Under the pieces are notes generated by a model, which worked only from the letters and a program-made list of their open reading frames with translations, did not search any database and had not been told where the DNA came from. From NCBI RefSeq assembly GCF_001654985.1, contig NZ_LXEU01000016.1, forward strand, positions 1-46,176: DNA of 46,176 bases, given 5' to 3'. The DNA comes from Kluyvera georgiana ATCC 51603 (GTDB lineage Bacteria; Pseudomonadota; Gammaproteobacteria; Enterobacterales; Enterobacteriaceae). The first letter of the stretch is position 1. Each line of letters opens with the position of its first letter. The position numbers were made by a program, and so were the translations under genes. This document shows, one piece after another, positions 44,397-46,176 of the stretch.

Positions 44397-45791
44397 TTAG
44401 TCGCGAGCGCCAATTTCACGCAGCGGACGGCCCTGCATCAGGTTACGTTCAATGTGTTCCAGAGAGACGTTTTTGGTTTCCGGAATCAGCCACAGGGTCA
44501 GGAAGATGAACAGCACGTTCAGACCGCCGTAAACCCAGAAGGTATTGGCGCTACCCAGCGAGTTCAGCATGGTCAGGAAGGTGGCCCCGACGATCATGTT
44601 CGCAATCCAGTTGGTGGCGGTAGAGCAGGTGATACCGAAATCACGGCCTTTCAGCGGCTGAATTTCAGAGCACAGTACCCAAATCAGCGGACCGGCGCTC
44701 ATGGCGAAGCCAACGATAAACATCAGCAGCATCAGCACGGCGAAGTACTGGGCCACCGCGGAGTGAATGCCGATATGCATCATCGAGCCCAGCACGCCCA
44801 TGCCCACGGCCATCACGATAAAGCCAAGGATAAGGGTAGGTTTACGACCCCAGCGGTCAACCAGACCAATCGCGATAAAGGTGGCCAGCACGTTGGTCAG
44901 GCCAACGATAACGGTCCCCCACATCTGTTCGGTGGTATTGGTGTAGCCCGCCAGTTCAAAGATTTTTGGCGCGTAGTACATGATGACGTTCATACCGGTG
45001 AACTGTTGCATTACCTGCAGCAGCACGCCGAGGAACACCGCGCGACGGAAGTTGCTGTTCTCTTTGAACAGCGCCCAGCCGCTCTGTTTCACCTTCAGGC
45101 TTTCGCGGATTTCATCCAGCTCGCGTTTGGCTTCGGCGCTGGTATCGCGCAGACGCATCAGTACGCGCTCGGCATCGTTAAAGCGACGTTTTGCCGCAAA
45201 CCAGCGCGGGCTGTCCGGCAGGAAGATAACGCCGATCAGCAACAGCACCGCAGGGATGATGATCACGCCCAGCATCCAGCGCCATGCGCCGCTGTAGCTG
45301 AACGCGGTATCGGACAGGTACGCACCAAGAATACCGATGGTAATCATCAGCTGATACATGGAGATCATGCTGCCGCGGATTTTCTCCGGCGCGATTTCAG
45401 ACAGGTACAGCGGGGCGGTGTAGGAGGCCACACCCACTGCCAGACCGAGCAGCACACGGGAAATCAGCAGTACTTCAACGTTCGGAGCCGCGGCGGAGAA
45501 CAGGGAACCGGCAACGAACAGGATCGCACCGATCATCAGGCTTTTCTTACGGCCCAGCTTGAAGGAGAGCCAGCCGCTGCCGACGGCGCCGACGGCGGCA
45601 CCGAACATCATCGAACTAACCACCCATTCCTGCGTATGGGCACTGAGTTGGAAATCGGTCGTAATAAACGGTAGGGCACCGGCAATAACGCCGATATCAA
45701 GACCGAACAGCAGTCCGGCCAGCGCCGCCAGAAAACAGACAAAGAAGGTCATTGTCTTGTTCGAGCGACCCTGTTTTTTATTGTTAGGCAT
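44397..45791 (-). CDS. galP: Galactose:H+ symporter GalP
   Basis: A 464-residue sugar/proton symporter of the major facilitator superfamily in the inner membrane. The ATG at 45791 has GGAGAG upstream and gives the E. coli length ([12 protein letters not shown]). Twelve hydrophobic helices are visible with the sugar-transporter signatures G-R-K-K-S at the first cytoplasmic loop, [15 protein letters not shown] and P-E-T-K near the end. A CRP site and a GalR-type operator lie upstream, so galactose induction and catabolite control are expected. Confidence 0.97.
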   Translation of the reverse strand: MPNNKKQGRSNKTMTFFVCFLAALAGLLFGLDIGVIAGALPFITTDFQLSAHTQEWVVSSMMFGAAVGAVGSGWLSFKLGRKKSLMIGAILFVAGSLFSAAAPNVEVLLISRVLLGLAVGVASYTAPLYLSEIAPEKIRGSMISMYQLMITIGILGAYLSDTAFSYSGAWRWMLGVIIIPAVLLLIGVIFLPDSPRWFAAKRRFNDAERVLMRLRDTSAEAKRELDEIRESLKVKQSGWALFKENSNFRRAVFLGVLLQVMQQFTGMNVIMYYAPKIFELAGYTNTTEQMWGTVIVGLTNVLATFIAIGLVDRWGRKPTLILGFIVMAVGMGVLGSMMHIGIHSAVAQYFAVLMLLMFIVGFAMSAGPLIWVLCSEIQPLKGRDFGITCSTATNWIANMIVGATFLTMLNSLGSANTFWVYGGLNVLFIFLTLWLIPETKNVSLEHIERNLMQGRPLREIGARD

Positions 45792-45855
45792 GATGCTCTC
45801 CATTGAGTCATTGATTCTATCGATGCTTAGGGTAGGAGACTGCGTAGTAAAAAAA

Positions 45856-45870
45856 TGTGATAACAATCAC
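45856..45870 (-). promoter_or_regulatory. CRP-binding site upstream of galP
   Basis: TGTGA at 45856-45860 and TCAC at 45867-45870, six bases between the arms, matching the TGTGA-N6-TCACA consensus apart from the last position (G). It is 65 bp upstream of the galP ATG. Confidence 0.75.
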
Positions 45871-45874
45871 GACT

Positions 45875-45890
45875 GTGTAATCGGTTACAC
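45875..45890 (-). promoter_or_regulatory. GalR/GalS operator upstream of galP
   Basis: The near-perfect palindrome GTGTAATCGGTTACAC matches the GalR/GalS consensus (GTGTAA-N4-TTACAC). It sits next to the CRP site, as expected for repression of galP in the absence of galactose. Confidence 0.85.
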
Positions 45891-46125
45891 TGTTATTCAT
45901 GTTATCCATGAGTTAAACATCAATTAAATCATAGGTATGTGTTTATTTTAGTGAGAAACAAAAAAACGATAATGAGATTTTACTGAAACATGAGGCAATA
46001 AGGTGAAAAGCTGTTTCATTCATGAAGTAGAAGGCTTTATGACCCTGGGGTGCTAAGATGTAATCGCTTTCATTAAAATGTTTTGAAATGTAAATTGATA
46101 CGTAGAGGTTATGAATTGCGGGCAT
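45891..46125. other. galP-metK intergenic region
   Basis: AT-rich DNA without a gene. A half-symmetric LacI-type sequence, TGTAATCGCTTTCATT, lies at about 46059-46074 and could be a distal second GalR operator. No other feature is clear. Confidence 0.45.
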
Positions 46126-46128
46126 AAA

Positions 46129-46151
46129 AAAGCCAGCGCGAGGCTGGCTTT
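46129..46151 (-). terminator. Terminator downstream of metK
   Basis: AAGCCAGC (46130-46137) and GCTGGCTT (46143-46150) form a stem with a GCGAG loop. In the minus direction it is followed by a T-run (complement of the A-run at 46126-46130). It lies 18 bp past the stop codon at the window edge. Confidence 0.85.
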
Positions 46152-46168
46152 TATCGAACGGGGAGGGC

Positions 46169-46176
46169 TTATTTCA
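46169..46176 (-). CDS. metK: Probable last codons of metK
   Basis: The final eight bases, read on the minus strand, give (C)TG-AAA-TAA, i.e. Leu-Lys-stop, which is how enterobacterial S-adenosylmethionine synthetase ends. Synteny (metK precedes galP in E. coli) and the terminator just downstream support this. Only two codons are visible, so the call is by position. Confidence 0.5.

Noticed and set aside
44454..45674. 406-codon plus-strand frame over galP
   Set aside because: Antisense shadow of galP with His/Gln-rich composition and no ribosome site.

Overview
The window is a piece of an enterobacterial chromosome. About 20.7 kb of accessory DNA (left) meets about 25 kb of conserved backbone (right) at a tRNA-Phe gene. 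The backbone matches, gene for gene and in mirror orientation, the E. coli stretch pheV-yqgA-speC-nupG-mltC-yggX-mutY-trmB-yggL-yggN-yggM-hemW-rdgB-yggU-yggT-yggS-yggR-ruvX-yqgE-gshB-rsmE-endA-sprT-galP-(metK). Protein sequences are close to E. coli but not identical, and three differences argue against E. coli itself: ansB is absent between yggN and yggM, a three-gene TRAP transporter sits between yggM and hemW, and a CsgD-like LuxR-type regulator sits between yggR and ruvX. Enterobacter, Klebsiella or a near relative is the likeliest host; I cannot fix the species from sequence alone.

Accessory region, left part (1-6.3 kb): the 3' end of an IS3-family transposase, an AT-rich pair of surface genes (a large autotransporter with an OmpA-like lipoprotein behind it), an IS110-family transposase fragment, and a complete IS903-like element that cuts that fragment off.

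Accessory region, middle (6.3-12.8 kb): a block of minus-strand genes that reads as one or two transcription units. In order of transcription it holds two small unrecognised proteins, a DUF2787 protein, a small LRAT-like (papain-fold) protein, a DeoR-type HTH-only protein, a small secreted protein, a YaaW/UPF0174 protein, a WYL-domain regulator and a small unrecognised protein. A complete IS150-like element has jumped exactly into the loop of the Rho-independent terminator between the secreted protein and the YaaW-like gene. This cluster is the best candidate for an undescribed system here.

Accessory region, right part (12.8-20.8 kb): a tyrosine recombinase, a DUF927 P-loop NTPase and a tiny protein resembling a stand-alone integrase arm-binding domain, all on the plus strand. 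They converge on a second tyrosine recombinase, which faces the tRNA. Between that integrase and the tRNA lies a single AT-rich 489-codon-class gene (472 residues from the preferred start) of unknown function in the position typical of integrase-linked cargo. It is followed by helically phased short repeats that look like recombinase arm sites. The tRNA-Phe 3' end is the probable attachment site; the far end of the island was not found.

Backbone region (20.8-46.2 kb): housekeeping genes for polyamine synthesis (speC), nucleoside and galactose import (nupG, galP), cell-wall turnover (mltC), DNA and nucleotide-pool repair (mutY, rdgB), tRNA/rRNA methylation (trmB, rsmE), glutathione synthesis (gshB), heme/radical-SAM chemistry (hemW) and PLP homeostasis (yggS). 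The yggM homologue carries an in-frame stop. The galP upstream region shows a clear GalR-type operator and a CRP site.
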